The notes beneath the pieces were generated by a model. That model saw only the letters and a list, made by a program, of their open reading frames with translations, was not told where the DNA came from and did not search any database. Positions 23,350 through 32,609 of a stretch of 64,000 nt of DNA are shown here, in pieces. The DNA comes from Streptomyces sp. NBC_00162 (GTDB lineage: Bacteria > Actinomycetota > Actinomycetes > Streptomycetales > Streptomycetaceae), in contig NZ_CP102509.1 in NCBI RefSeq assembly GCF_024611995.1, forward strand, positions 4,340,001-4,404,000, in the 5' to 3' direction. The stretch's first letter is position 1. Each line of letters begins with the position of its first letter. Both the position numbers and the translations under genes were made by a program.

Positions 23350-23925
23350 ATGGCCATGACCCACACGACCGAGCACACCGTCCCCGCCGACAACGGGGAG
23401 GTGAACCTGCTGATCGCACGGCAGGTGGAGCCGGGGCACGAGGAGAACTTCGAGGCCTGGGCCCACGGGATCCTGGAGACGGCCGCGCGTTTCCCGGATC
23501 ACCTCGGGTACGGGCTGTTCCGCCCGGCGGCCGAGGGCGGTCCGTGGTTCCTCGTCCACCGCTTCCGCAACCAGGCGGCGTTCCAGCGCTGGCAGGACTC
23601 CGCGGAGCGGGCGGAGTGGTTCTCGAACTGCCTCGGACACCACCACACGGAGATAGCCCGCCGCGAACTGCACGGCATGGAGACGTGGTTCGCCAAGCCG
23701 GGTACGACCCGGCCCGCGCCGCCGCGGTGGAAGATGGCGATCAGCTCGGGGCTGGCCATCTTCCCGATCTCGCTGATCGGCAACGCGGTGCTCGGGCCGT
23801 ACCTGGTGGATCTGCACTTCGTGGCGCGGACGGCAGCCTTCGCCGTCGTCTTCAGCACCCTAATGACCTATGTGGCCATGCCCGCCGTCAGCAAGCTGCT
23901 GCGGCCATGGCTCACCAAGGGCTGA
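23350..23925 (+). CDS. ABM-domain protein with C-terminal membrane helices
   Basis: The protein is 191 aa. Residues ~15-115 are an antibiotic biosynthesis monooxygenase-like domain (NLLIARQVEPGHEENFEAWA, FPDHLGYGLFRPAAEGGPWF, ELHGMETWFAK). Residues ~128-185 carry two hydrophobic segments (MAISSGLAIFPISLIGNAVL, TAAFAVVFSTLMTYVAMPAV). This soluble-plus-TM arrangement is a known widespread conserved family with no assigned reaction. It begins 14 bp after the big PAS protein gene, so co-transcription is likely. It is convergent with the acyl-CoA ligase gene, 6 bp away. Confidence 0.85.
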   Translation: MAMTHTTEHTVPADNGEVNLLIARQVEPGHEENFEAWAHGILETAARFPDHLGYGLFRPAAEGGPWFLVHRFRNQAAFQRWQDSAERAEWFSNCLGHHHTEIARRELHGMETWFAKPGTTRPAPPRWKMAISSGLAIFPISLIGNAVLGPYLVDLHFVARTAAFAVVFSTLMTYVAMPAVSKLLRPWLTKG

Positions 23926-23931
23926 GGGCGG

Positions 23932-25581
<1,650 letters not shown>

Positions 25582-25687
25582 AGCGTCCTCCCGGTGAGCG
25601 CTGCGGCGCTGCGGCGGCTACGGATGCTGCCGATTCTGCGCACGTACCGGTCGGCATGTCACTACCCGGGAGTAGAAACCGCGCTGT

Positions 25688-25701
25688 GTTTCACGTGAAA
25701 C
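25688..25701. other. parS site
   Basis: Exact GTTTCACGTGAAAC. It is intergenic, in the promoter region upstream of the acyl-CoA ligase, 22 bp from a second parS. Confidence 0.93.
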
Positions 25702-25709
25702 ATCCTCTC

Positions 25710-25723
25710 GTTTCACGTGAAAC
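25710..25723. other. parS site
   Basis: Exact GTTTCACGTGAAAC, centre to centre 22 bp from the site at 25688 (two helical turns). It lies between the ECF sigma factor stop (25747) and the ligase gene. Confidence 0.93.
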
Positions 25724-25746
25724 ATCGCCCGGCTCAAACGTCATGC

Positions 25747-26280
25747 TCACCTGACCGGGGTGAGCTCAGGGTCCTCTCGGAGCTTGCCCAGCGCGCGGGA
25801 GACGGCGCTCTTCACCGTGCCGACCGAGACCCCCAGCAGCTCGGCGGTCTGCACCTCACTGAGGTCCTCGTAGTAGCGCAGGACGACCATGGCCCGCTGC
25901 CGGTCGGGCAGCCGGGTCACCGCGCGCCACATCGCGTCGCGCAGGGCCTGCGCCTCCGCGGGGTCGGCGGCCGGGGCATCCTCGGTCTCCGGGAGCTCGT
26001 CGCAGGCGAACTCGTCCACCTTGCGCTTGCGCCACTGGGAGGTACGGGTGTTGACGAGGGCGCGCCGGACGTATCCGTCGAGGGCGCGGTGGTCCTCGAT
26101 GCGGTCCCAGGCCATGTACGTCTTCGCGAGGGCCGTCTGGAGCAGGTCCTCCGCATCGCACGGGTTGGCGGTGAGGGAGCGCGCGGTGCGCATCAGGACC
26201 GTGCCGCGGGTCCGGACGTACGCCGAGAACGACGGGTACGGCGTCGGGTTCGAGGCGAGCGTGCACACAGGCGTGGTCAT
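25747..26280 (-). CDS. ECF sigma factor, SigE family (sigma-70 region 2/4)
   Basis: The protein is 177 aa. Sigma region 2 is VRTRGTVLMRTARSLTANPC, then DAEDLLQTALAKTYMAWDRI. Region 4 is AVTRLPDRQRAMVVLRYYED, then LSEVQTAELLGVSVGTVKSA. No anti-sigma gene is adjacent: downstream are parS sites and fadD, upstream the thiolase gene. The 'SigE family' of actinobacterial ECF factors usually directs small extracytoplasmic regulons. ATG at 26280 is used (MTTPVCTLASN). Confidence 0.9.
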   Translation of the reverse strand: MTTPVCTLASNPTPYPSFSAYVRTRGTVLMRTARSLTANPCDAEDLLQTALAKTYMAWDRIEDHRALDGYVRRALVNTRTSQWRKRKVDEFACDELPETEDAPAADPAEAQALRDAMWRAVTRLPDRQRAMVVLRYYEDLSEVQTAELLGVSVGTVKSAVSRALGKLREDPELTPVR

Positions 26281-26415
26281 GCCTCCACGCTAGGAGCGCC
26301 CGCCCGCCCTGGGATCGGCCGCAAGTGCCGAAGGGGGATCCGCCTCAGGTTGTAGGAGTAGGGCAAACCCCACCCTCTGAAGGTGGAGAAGGCAGGGCCC
26401 GGCGGAAGGCCGGTC

Positions 26416-27582
26416 TCAGCCGTCGGCTCCGAGGATCAGCCCGGAGGTCGGCACGCCGGTACCGGCTGTGACCAGTACGTGCTCCGCCCCCGCGACCTGG
26501 TTGACGGAGCTGCCGCGCAGCTGGCGGACGGCCTCGGCGATGCCGTTCATGCCGTGCAGGTAGGCCTCGCCCAGCTGGCCGCCGTGGGTGTTGAGCGGTA
26601 GTGCGTCCGCAGCCACGAAATCGCCGGCCTCGCCCGGCTTGCAGAAGCCGAACTCCTCCAGCTGCATGAGCACGAACGGGGTGAAGTGGTCGTAGAGGAT
26701 GCCGACGTCGATGTCCGAGGGCCGCAGCCCGCTGGTCCGCCACAGCTGGCGCGCGACCACGTCCATTTCGGGCAGCCCGGTGAGGTCGTCGCGGTAGAAG
26801 GAGGTCATGCCCTCCTGGCGGCGGCCGGCGCCCTGCGCGGCAGCGGTGATCACGGCGGGCGCGTGCCGCAGGTCGCGTGCCCGCTCGGCCGTGGTGACGA
26901 CGAGGGCCTGGCCGCCGTCGGTCTCCTGGCAGCAGTCCAGCAGCCGCAGCGGCTCCACGATCCAGCGCGAGGCGGCGTGGTCGGCGAGGGTGATGGACCT
27001 GCCGTGGAAGTACGCGGCGGGATTGTTCGCGGCGTGCCGGCGGTCGGTGACCGCGACGTGCCCGAAGGCCTCCGGGGTGAGGTTGTACGTGTGCAGGTAG
27101 CGCTGGGCCGTCATGGCCACCCACGAGGCGGGCGTGAGCAGCCCCCAGGGCAGTGACCAGCCGAGCGCCGCGCCCTCGGCCGAGGGCTCGCGCTGCTGGA
27201 CTCCGGAGCCGAAGCGGCGGCCGGAGCGCTCGTTGAAGGCGCGGTAGCAGACCACGACCTCGGCGACCCCGGTGGCGACGGCGAGGGCGGCCTGCTGGAT
27301 GGTCGCGCAGGCCGCGCCGCCGCCGTAGTGGATGCGGGAGAAGAAGGACAGGTCCCCGATGCCGGCCGCCTGGGCGACGGTGATCTCGGGGCTGGTGTCC
27401 ATCGTGAACGTGACCATGCCGTCGACGTCGGCGGGGGTGAGCCCGGCGTCGTCGAGGGCGGCGTGCACGGCCTCGACGGCGAGCTTGAGCTCACTGCGGC
27501 CGGAATCCTTGGAGAACTCGGTGGCGCCGATGCCGGCGATGGCGGCGCGGCCGCCGAGTTCGTCGCGCGTGCGGACGCTCAT
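26416..27582 (-). CDS. Thiolase/lipid-transfer protein (Ltp2-like aldolase)
   Basis: The protein is 388 aa with a thiolase fold of the SCP-x/lipid-transfer subgroup. It has RAAIAGIGATEFSKDSGRSE, ALDDAGLTPADVDGMVTFTM, SRIHYGGGAACATIQQAALA (replacing the catalytic-Cys loop of true thiolases), the C-terminal CQETDGGQALVVT, HGGQLGEAYLHGMNGIAEAV and GTGVPTSGLILG. In Mycobacterium and relatives the Ltp2 member is a retro-aldolase that removes the last propionyl unit from the sterol side chain, working with a DUF35 partner. Such a partner is encoded here at 28990-29946. Its ATG overlaps the MaoC stop (ATGA at 27579-27582). It is the last gene of the operon. Confidence 0.88.
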   Translation of the reverse strand: MSVRTRDELGGRAAIAGIGATEFSKDSGRSELKLAVEAVHAALDDAGLTPADVDGMVTFTMDTSPEITVAQAAGIGDLSFFSRIHYGGGAACATIQQAALAVATGVAEVVVCYRAFNERSGRRFGSGVQQREPSAEGAALGWSLPWGLLTPASWVAMTAQRYLHTYNLTPEAFGHVAVTDRRHAANNPAAYFHGRSITLADHAASRWIVEPLRLLDCCQETDGGQALVVTTAERARDLRHAPAVITAAAQGAGRRQEGMTSFYRDDLTGLPEMDVVARQLWRTSGLRPSDIDVGILYDHFTPFVLMQLEEFGFCKPGEAGDFVAADALPLNTHGGQLGEAYLHGMNGIAEAVRQLRGSSVNQVAGAEHVLVTAGTGVPTSGLILGADG

Positions 27583-27962
27583 GCCGGCACCTCCGCGGTG
27601 ACGGTTCCCGTCACGTGGTGGCCGATGCCGTTGGCGCCGACCACGCGGATCTCGACCGTGGTCCCGGCCACGGCGGTGACGGTGCCCGTCAGGATCATCG
27701 TGTCGCCGGGGTAGTTGGGGGCGCCCAGCCGGATCGCCACCCCGCGCAGCACGGCGTGCGGCCCGAGGTGGTCGGTGACGTAGCGGCCGACCAGGCCGTT
27801 CGTCGTCAGGATGTTCATGAAGATGTCCGGTGATCCCTTCTCGCGCGCCAGCGCCGCGTCGTGGTGCACGTCCTGGTAGTCGCGGGAGGCGATCGCACCC
27901 GCCACGATCAGCGTGCGGGTGACCGGGATCTCCAGCGGCGGCAGTGTGTCGCCGACCTTCAT
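27579..27962 (-). CDS. MaoC-like enoyl-CoA hydratase subunit (ChsH1-like)
   Basis: The 127-aa single hot-dog domain has SRDYQDVHHDAALAREKGSP, with the D-x-x-x-x-H hydratase motif, followed by IFMNILTTNGLVGRYVTDHL. In the igr pathway, ChsH1 pairs with the MaoC domain of ChsH2 to hydrate a steroid enoyl-CoA; the same pairing is expected here. It overlaps both neighbours by 4 nt (ATGA): the upstream ACAD stop and the downstream thiolase start. Confidence 0.88.
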   Translation of the reverse strand: MKVGDTLPPLEIPVTRTLIVAGAIASRDYQDVHHDAALAREKGSPDIFMNILTTNGLVGRYVTDHLGPHAVLRGVAIRLGAPNYPGDTMILTGTVTAVAGTTVEIRVVGANGIGHHVTGTVTAEVPA

Positions 27963-28990
27963 GCGTGTTCCCCCTCGGCTATCGAAGCTCCCAGCTCGGC
28001 CAGCAGCTCGCTGCCGCAGCCCAGATACGCGTCCAGCTGGCGCCCCCACAGGAAGTGCCGGTGGACGGGGTGGTCCAGATCGGCGCCCATTCCGCCGTGC
28101 AGGTGCTGGCCCGCGTGCACGACCCGCTTTCCCGCCTCCGAGGCCCACCAGGCCGCCGTCAGCGCGTGTTCGCGCGCCGGAAGCCCCTCGTCGATGCGCC
28201 AGGCCGCCTCGTACGCGGTGACCCGGATCGCCTCGGTGTCCATGTACGCGTCGGCCGCGCGCAGCATGACCCCCTGGTTGGTGGAGAGCGGCCTGCCGAA
28301 CTGCTCGCGGGTCGAGGTGTACTCCACCGCCCGGGCCAGCGAGCCCGCGCAGACGCCCGCCTGGAGACCGGCGAAGGCGGTTCGGGCAGCGGCGAGGACC
28401 TCGTCGTAGGCCTGTTCGGCGCCGATCCGTTCCGCCTGGGCGCCGGTCAGGGTCAGCCGTCCCGCCGACCAGGGGGCGGTGGTCTCCACCGGGGAGGTCC
28501 GTACGCCGGGCGCGTCCGTCCGTACGATCCACAGCGCCCGGTCCGCGTCCGGGACCAGCACGTGCGTGGCCTCGCGCAGCCAGGGCACGGTGGGGGCGGT
28601 CCCGGTGAGCCTGCCGTCCTCCGCGGTGATCCGGCCGCGGGCCGGGAAGGCCCCGGTGGCCACCGCCTCGCCGGTCTCCAGGGCGGGCAGCAGCCGGGCG
28701 CGCTGCTCGGCGCTGCCGTGCGCGGCCAGCGGGAGCATCCCGTACACGCAGGTGGCGGCGTACGGGACCTGCGCGGTGGTGCGGCCCTGTTCCTCCAGCA
28801 GCAGGACCAGTCCCAGCAGGCCGACGTCCTGGACGGCGGCGATCAGCCCGGAGGCGGTGAGGGCCTTCCACAGCTCGGCGTCGCTGCCGGTGCCGGCCGC
28901 GGCGAGGCGTTCGTGGGTGGCGAGGTCGCGGAAGATGCGGGCGGCGAGACCGGCCGCGGCTGCCTGCTCCTCGGTGGGGTGGAAGTCCAT
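27959..28990 (-). CDS. Acyl-CoA dehydrogenase subunit, short type (343 aa)
   Basis: This is an acyl-CoA dehydrogenase fold with a shortened, divergent middle domain. It has DVGLLGLVLLLEEQGRTTAQ, a flavin-contact region around RAVEYTSTREQFGRPLSTNQ, and C-terminal HAGQHLHGGMGADLDHPVHR. The usual catalytic Glu position is not obvious. In actinobacterial sterol pathways such proteins form alpha2beta2 heterotetramers with a second ACAD, only one partner of which is catalytic; the operon's other ACAD (29943-31148) is the likely partner. ATG at 28990 shares one base with the upstream stop (TGATG), and the 3' end overlaps MaoC by 4 nt. Confidence 0.88.
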   Translation of the reverse strand: MDFHPTEEQAAAAGLAARIFRDLATHERLAAAGTGSDAELWKALTASGLIAAVQDVGLLGLVLLLEEQGRTTAQVPYAATCVYGMLPLAAHGSAEQRARLLPALETGEAVATGAFPARGRITAEDGRLTGTAPTVPWLREATHVLVPDADRALWIVRTDAPGVRTSPVETTAPWSAGRLTLTGAQAERIGAEQAYDEVLAAARTAFAGLQAGVCAGSLARAVEYTSTREQFGRPLSTNQGVMLRAADAYMDTEAIRVTAYEAAWRIDEGLPAREHALTAAWWASEAGKRVVHAGQHLHGGMGADLDHPVHRHFLWGRQLDAYLGCGSELLAELGASIAEGEHA

Positions 28991-29946
28991 CAGCCCTCGC
29001 CCCCGCGGAAGACGGGGAGTTCGAGGTCGTCGTCGACGCGCAGGAACTCCAGTTGGACGGGCAGGCCGATGCGCACCTTGTCGTAGGGGACGCCGGTGAT
29101 GTTGCTGACCATCCGGACCCCTTCGGCGAGTTCGACGAGCGCCACGGCGTAAGGGCCCCCCGCGGCAGCGGGATCTTCGTGCGCAGTGAAGGCGGGGAAC
29201 GGCGGATGGTGCATGACGACGTAGCTGAAGACCGTGCCTGCGCCGGAGGCCTCGACGGTGTCCCAGTCGGGTGAGGCGCAGGCGTTGCAGCCGGGGAGCC
29301 AGGGGAATCGGAGGGTGGCGCAGGCGGTGCAGCGCTGGATCAACAGCTTGTGGTCCCGGACCCCGTCCCAGAATCCCTCGTTGTCGCGGTTGATCACCGG
29401 ACGGGGGCGCTGGGCCTTGGGCTTCTTCTGCGGTCGGGCGGCCGGCGCGTACTTGAGGATCCGGAAGCGGTGGGTGCCGGCGAGCTCCCCGTCCGCGTGG
29501 ATGTCCATACGGGTGGTCACGAAGTGGCCGGTGCCGAGCTTGGTCGTCTTGCACGGCGACACGGACTCGATGACGGCGTCGAAGGTGATCGCGTCGCCGG
29601 GGCGCAGCGGGCGCAGGTACTCCTGCTCGCAGTCGGTGGCGACGACGGAGGTGAAACCGGCGGCGTCGAGGAGCGCGAAGAGCTCGTCGTAGGCGGAGGA
29701 GCGGTCCGTGTGGCCGGAGAGGCCGCCCATCGTCCAGGCCTGGAGCATGGTGGGCGGAGCGATGGCGTCCGGGCCGGTGTAGGCGGGGTTGGCGTCGCCC
29801 ATCGCCTCGCACCAGTGGCGGATCATCGGCTGGTTGACCACGTCCTTGCCCCGGCCCGCGGTGGCGGCGGGCTGCCCCTCGAAGGCCGTGAGCAGGGTGT
29901 GGAACCGGCCTGCCTCCTCGGCTGTGCCGGCAGCGTCTGCCGTCAT
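28990..29946 (-). CDS. MaoC-like / DUF35 (OB-fold, zinc ribbon) fusion, ChsH2-like
   Basis: The protein is 318 aa. The N-terminal hot-dog domain (residues ~12-175) has NQPMIRHWCEAMGDANPAYT, APPTMLQAWTMGGL and DCEQEYLRPLRPGDAITFDA. The C-terminal DUF35 has the rubredoxin-like zinc ribbon CTAC (RCTACATLRFPWLPGCNACA), followed by an OB-fold with FSYVVMHHPPFPAF. This exact domain fusion occurs in mycobacterial ChsH2, whose DUF35 part binds the Ltp2 aldolase. It overlaps the upstream ACAD by 4 nt (ATGA at 29943-29946) and the downstream ACAD by 1 nt. Confidence 0.88.
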   Translation of the reverse strand: MTADAAGTAEEAGRFHTLLTAFEGQPAATAGRGKDVVNQPMIRHWCEAMGDANPAYTGPDAIAPPTMLQAWTMGGLSGHTDRSSAYDELFALLDAAGFTSVVATDCEQEYLRPLRPGDAITFDAVIESVSPCKTTKLGTGHFVTTRMDIHADGELAGTHRFRILKYAPAARPQKKPKAQRPRPVINRDNEGFWDGVRDHKLLIQRCTACATLRFPWLPGCNACASPDWDTVEASGAGTVFSYVVMHHPPFPAFTAHEDPAAAGGPYAVALVELAEGVRMVSNITGVPYDKVRIGLPVQLEFLRVDDDLELPVFRGGEG

Positions 29947-31148
29947 CGCTTCCTTCCCTTCATGCCGAGCCGCATCATGGCGACGATCTCCCGCTGGACC
30001 TCGCTGACCCCGCCGCCGAAGGTGTTGATCTGGGCGGCCCGGTTCATCCGTTCCAGCTCGCCGCCCGCGAAGGCCGTGGGCCCGCGGACGAGGGCCTCCT
30101 CGCCCACCACCTCCTGGCACATCCGGTACACCTCGACGGTGGATTCGGTGCCGAGGAACTTCACGCCGCTGGCGTCGCCGGGGGCCAGGGTGCCGCCGCC
30201 CACGTCCTGGACGAGGCGCCAGTTGAGGAGGCGTACGGCGGCCAGCCGGGCGTGCGCCTCGGCGAGCCGGGACCGCACCCAGGGGAGGTCGGCGGGGCGG
30301 TCGCCGGTGACCGGGTCCGGGGTGCGGGCATGGGCGAGGGCCGCCTCGTAGAAGTCCTCGGCCTGCATGCCGATGGCGGCGAGGGCCACGCGCTCGTGGT
30401 TGAGCTGGTTGGTGATCAGGCCCCAGCCGCCGTGCTCGGGGCCGACGAGGTTGCCGGCCGGCACGCGCACGGAGTCGTAGTACGTCGCCGTGGTCGTGAG
30501 CCCGCCGACGGTGTCGATGGGGGTCCAGGAGAAGCCGGGGGCGTCGGTGGGGACCAGGATGATCGAGATGCCCTTGTGCTTGGGGGCGTCGGGGTCGGTG
30601 CGGCAGGCGAGCCAGATCCAGTCCGCGTTCTGGGCGTTGGAGGTGAAGATCTTCTGCCCGTCGATGACCCAGTCGCGGCCATCACCGCCGCCGTCGCCGT
30701 CCCTGCCGTCACTGCCGTCGTTGCCCTCATCGCCCTCGCGGACGGCGCGGGTGCGCAGGGCCGCGAGGTCGGTGCCGGCCTCGGGCTCGGAGTAGCCGAT
30801 GGCGAAGACGATCTCGCCCTTGAGGATCCGGGGCAGGAAGTAGTCCTTCTGCTCCTGGGTCCCGTACTTCATCAAGGTCGGGCCGACCGTGTTGAGCGTG
30901 ACCATCGAGACGGGTGCACCGGCCCGGTAGGCCTCGTCGAAGAAGACGAACTGTTCGTCGGGGCCCCGCCCTTGGCCCCCGTACTCGACAGGCCAGCCGA
31001 GACCGAGCAGTTCGTCGGCGCCGATGCGGCGCAGCAGTTCGCGCTGGCGGGCCGGGTCCTCGGGGGCCCCGTCCGGCAGCAGATCCTGGAAGTACTCCCG
31101 CAGTTCGGCGCGCAGCCGCAACTGGCCTTCGGTCGGGGCGAGGTGCAC
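29943..31148 (-). CDS. Acyl-CoA dehydrogenase (401 aa), first gene of igr-like operon
   Basis: This is a full-length ACAD. It has LGLGWPVEYGGQGRGPDEQF, the flavin/substrate motif FAIGYSEPEAGTDLAALRT, DWVIDGQKIFTSNAQNADWI and C-terminal QINTFGGGVSEVQREIVAMM. A ~22-residue Gly/Asp/Arg-rich insert (residues ~137-158) interrupts the middle beta domain. The GTG start at 31148 is followed by HLAPTEGQLRL. A near-perfect 27-bp palindrome at 31179-31205 upstream is a likely repressor operator for the whole five-gene operon. Confidence 0.9.
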   Translation of the reverse strand: MHLAPTEGQLRLRAELREYFQDLLPDGAPEDPARQRELLRRIGADELLGLGWPVEYGGQGRGPDEQFVFFDEAYRAGAPVSMVTLNTVGPTLMKYGTQEQKDYFLPRILKGEIVFAIGYSEPEAGTDLAALRTRAVREGDEGNDGSDGRDGDGGGDGRDWVIDGQKIFTSNAQNADWIWLACRTDPDAPKHKGISIILVPTDAPGFSWTPIDTVGGLTTTATYYDSVRVPAGNLVGPEHGGWGLITNQLNHERVALAAIGMQAEDFYEAALAHARTPDPVTGDRPADLPWVRSRLAEAHARLAAVRLLNWRLVQDVGGGTLAPGDASGVKFLGTESTVEVYRMCQEVVGEEALVRGPTAFAGGELERMNRAAQINTFGGGVSEVQREIVAMMRLGMKGRKR

Positions 31149-31178
31149 GGCGCTGGCCTCCCGGCATCACATCATCGA

Positions 31179-31205
31179 GTGAACCTGACTGTCCGTCAGA
31201 TTCAC
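31179..31205. promoter_or_regulatory. Palindromic operator upstream of igr-like operon
   Basis: Arms GTGAAcCTGAC and GTCAGaTTCAC are separated by 5 nt and match at 10 of 11 positions. The core CTGAC-N5-GTCAG is typical of TetR-family sites. It begins 31 bp upstream of the ACAD GTG start. The cognate regulator is not adjacent. Confidence 0.7.
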
Positions 31206-31246
31206 CTGTGGTGTCAAGGTCGGGGAGTGGCTGGGCGGGCATGCGC

Positions 31247-31298
31247 GAGGGCGCCTGCGCTACCGGACCCCAGCCGGTCCGGTCGCACAGGCGCCCTC
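31247..31298 (-). terminator. Compound hairpin terminator
   Basis: The outer stem GAGGGCGCCTG / CAGGCGCCCTC (11 bp) encloses an inner 8-bp stem ACCGGACC / GGTCCGGT. It lies 27 bp after the stop of the small secreted protein (31325-31636, minus), insulating the igr-like operon. Confidence 0.85.
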
Positions 31299-31324
31299 AT
31301 CAGTCGGAACCGCTCAGGCCGCGG

Positions 31325-31636
31325 CTACCACCAGGGGTGGAAGTTGACGGCGACGTTCGAGTTGGACTGGTCGATCGCGGTGAAGGCCGAGCCGTTGACC
31401 TGCGCGGTGTTGTTCTGGTTGGAGGCGCCGGAACCGGTGGCCACCTGCTGCGATGTGGACGAGTTGCCGTTGTTGTTGCCGCCCACGCCGCTGCCGATGA
31501 TGCTGGCGACGCTCGCATTCGATCCGTCGTTCGCGAAGGAGCCGTTGTCGGCCGAGGCCACCCCGCCGAACAGGGCGACGGCGAGGGGGAGCGCGGCGAC
31601 GGCGGCGATGACGCGGGCGGTACGGATGCTTGCCAT
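31325..31636 (-). CDS. Small secreted Asn/Ser/Gly-rich protein, 103 aa
   Basis: ATG at 31636 starts a Sec signal peptide (MASIRTARVIAAVAALPLAV, then ALFGGVASA with cleavage near residue 29). The mature ~74 residues are rich in Asn, Ser, Gly and Val and end in FHPWW. Segments include SIIGSGVGGNNNGNSSTSQQ and VATGSGASNQNNTAQVNGSA. No Cys is present. The composition resembles small surface or amyloid-like proteins of aerial hyphae, but it is not a chaplin (no paired Cys) or a recognisable rodlin. AGGATTC upstream provides a ribosome binding site. Confidence 0.75.
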   Translation of the reverse strand: MASIRTARVIAAVAALPLAVALFGGVASADNGSFANDGSNASVASIIGSGVGGNNNGNSSTSQQVATGSGASNQNNTAQVNGSAFTAIDQSNSNVAVNFHPWW

Positions 31637-32207
31637 GTCTGAATCCTCCAGAAAACCGAAGTGGGACTTGCTCCAAGGCAGTTGGCCGACCGCCTCGGTC
31701 GTTCTGCGTGCTGACGACGTCGCGAGATCAGAGTTGCCCACCGAATCCCCGGCGAACCACCCCGGAGTCTGCGATTCCCCCTCAAGCATGAGCAACATCG
31801 GATAAACCCCCTTCGCGCCCCCGGCGCCCCAGATCAGCACTCAGGAACCTGCTGCAACGCCTGCCCCACAAGGGATGAAGCGTTCCACCAAACCGCCGTG
31901 TCCCGGACATGCCGAAAAGGGCCGCGCCGTCCGGGAACCCCACCGTCTCCCGGGCTTGCGGCCCTGCAATACCAAGCTTTGCGCCCCCTGCACGCCCCCG
32001 GCGCCCGCCGGGGCAATCCATCCGTGCCCCGCTCCGGGGCACCACGCGGCGCGATCCTCGGTCACACGTGACCGGGCTCCAGCGCCTGTTCCGACTGTTC
32101 TGCCCGGAGGCGGCGCGTACGCCGGCGAATCCGGATCCCGCGACTGCCGCGGGACAAGTACGAGTACGGGTACGGGTACGGGTACGGGCCTACGCCTACG
32201 CCTGCGC
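31637..32207. other. 571-bp region without a clear gene; tandem hexamers at its end
   Basis: Small ORFs here lack ribosome binding sites and convincing codon bias. The first ~160 bp probably holds the promoter of the minus-strand secreted protein gene. An 8-bp inverted repeat AGGGCCGC / GCGGCCCT (around 31918-31967) could be a hairpin. At 32158-32200 hexamers of the type GGGTAC and CCTACG/CCTGCG are repeated, ending at the TAG of the next minus-strand gene. Confidence 0.5.
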
Positions 32208-32609
32208 CTACGCGGCGAGCGCGAGCACTTCCCGGGCGGCTCCGGCGGGAACTCCGGCGGTGGCTCCGGTCGGGGCGCCGACCTGGGTCAGGGCTCGGGC
32301 GGCGGTTCCCGGTCCGGCACCCATGGCCGCGGCAGTGGTCGAGCGACGGACGGACGGGGTCTTGCCGTGCGCCTCGGCACGGATCCGCTGCTTGATGGTC
32401 GGCGGCAGCGATCCGCCCCGCATCATCGCCCTCCAGGTCCGCCGGGCCGTGAAGGCCGGACGGCGCACAGCAGCGACCGGGGCGGCGGGGGCAGAGACGG
32501 AAGCGGCGGCCGGAGCGGCCTTCCCACCGAAACCGAGGGAGCCGAGCAGAGCCACGAGGGCTGCGAGGACGGAGGTCCAGATCGAGGTGAGGATGCTGCG
32601 CTGAGCCAT
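32208..32609 (-). CDS. Small membrane-anchored protein, 133 aa (DUF6344-like)
   Basis: ATG at 32609 begins MAQRSILTSIWTSVLAALVA followed by LLGSLGFGGKAAPAAA, i.e. one N-terminal hydrophobic helix (residues 8-27). An Ala/Pro linker, a basic segment (RRPAFTARRTWRAMMRGG, TIKQRIRAEAHGK) and an Ala/Gly/Thr-rich tail follow. It resembles a Streptomyces-restricted family of short proteins of unknown role; that assignment is from memory of the pattern. It stands alone and its last codons overlap the hexamer repeats. Confidence 0.68.
   Translation of the reverse strand: MAQRSILTSIWTSVLAALVALLGSLGFGGKAAPAAASVSAPAAPVAAVRRPAFTARRTWRAMMRGGSLPPTIKQRIRAEAHGKTPSVRRSTTAAAMGAGPGTAARALTQVGAPTGATAGVPAGAAREVLALAA

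Noticed and set aside
20025..23393. 1122-aa minus-strand open frame
   Set aside because: It is the antisense frame of the PAS protein gene. Long antisense frames are expected when GC3 is extreme, and no domain is recognisable.
31834..32065. Small minus-strand ORFs in the 31637-32207 gap
   Set aside because: Several mutually overlapping frames, none with start signals or biased codon use.
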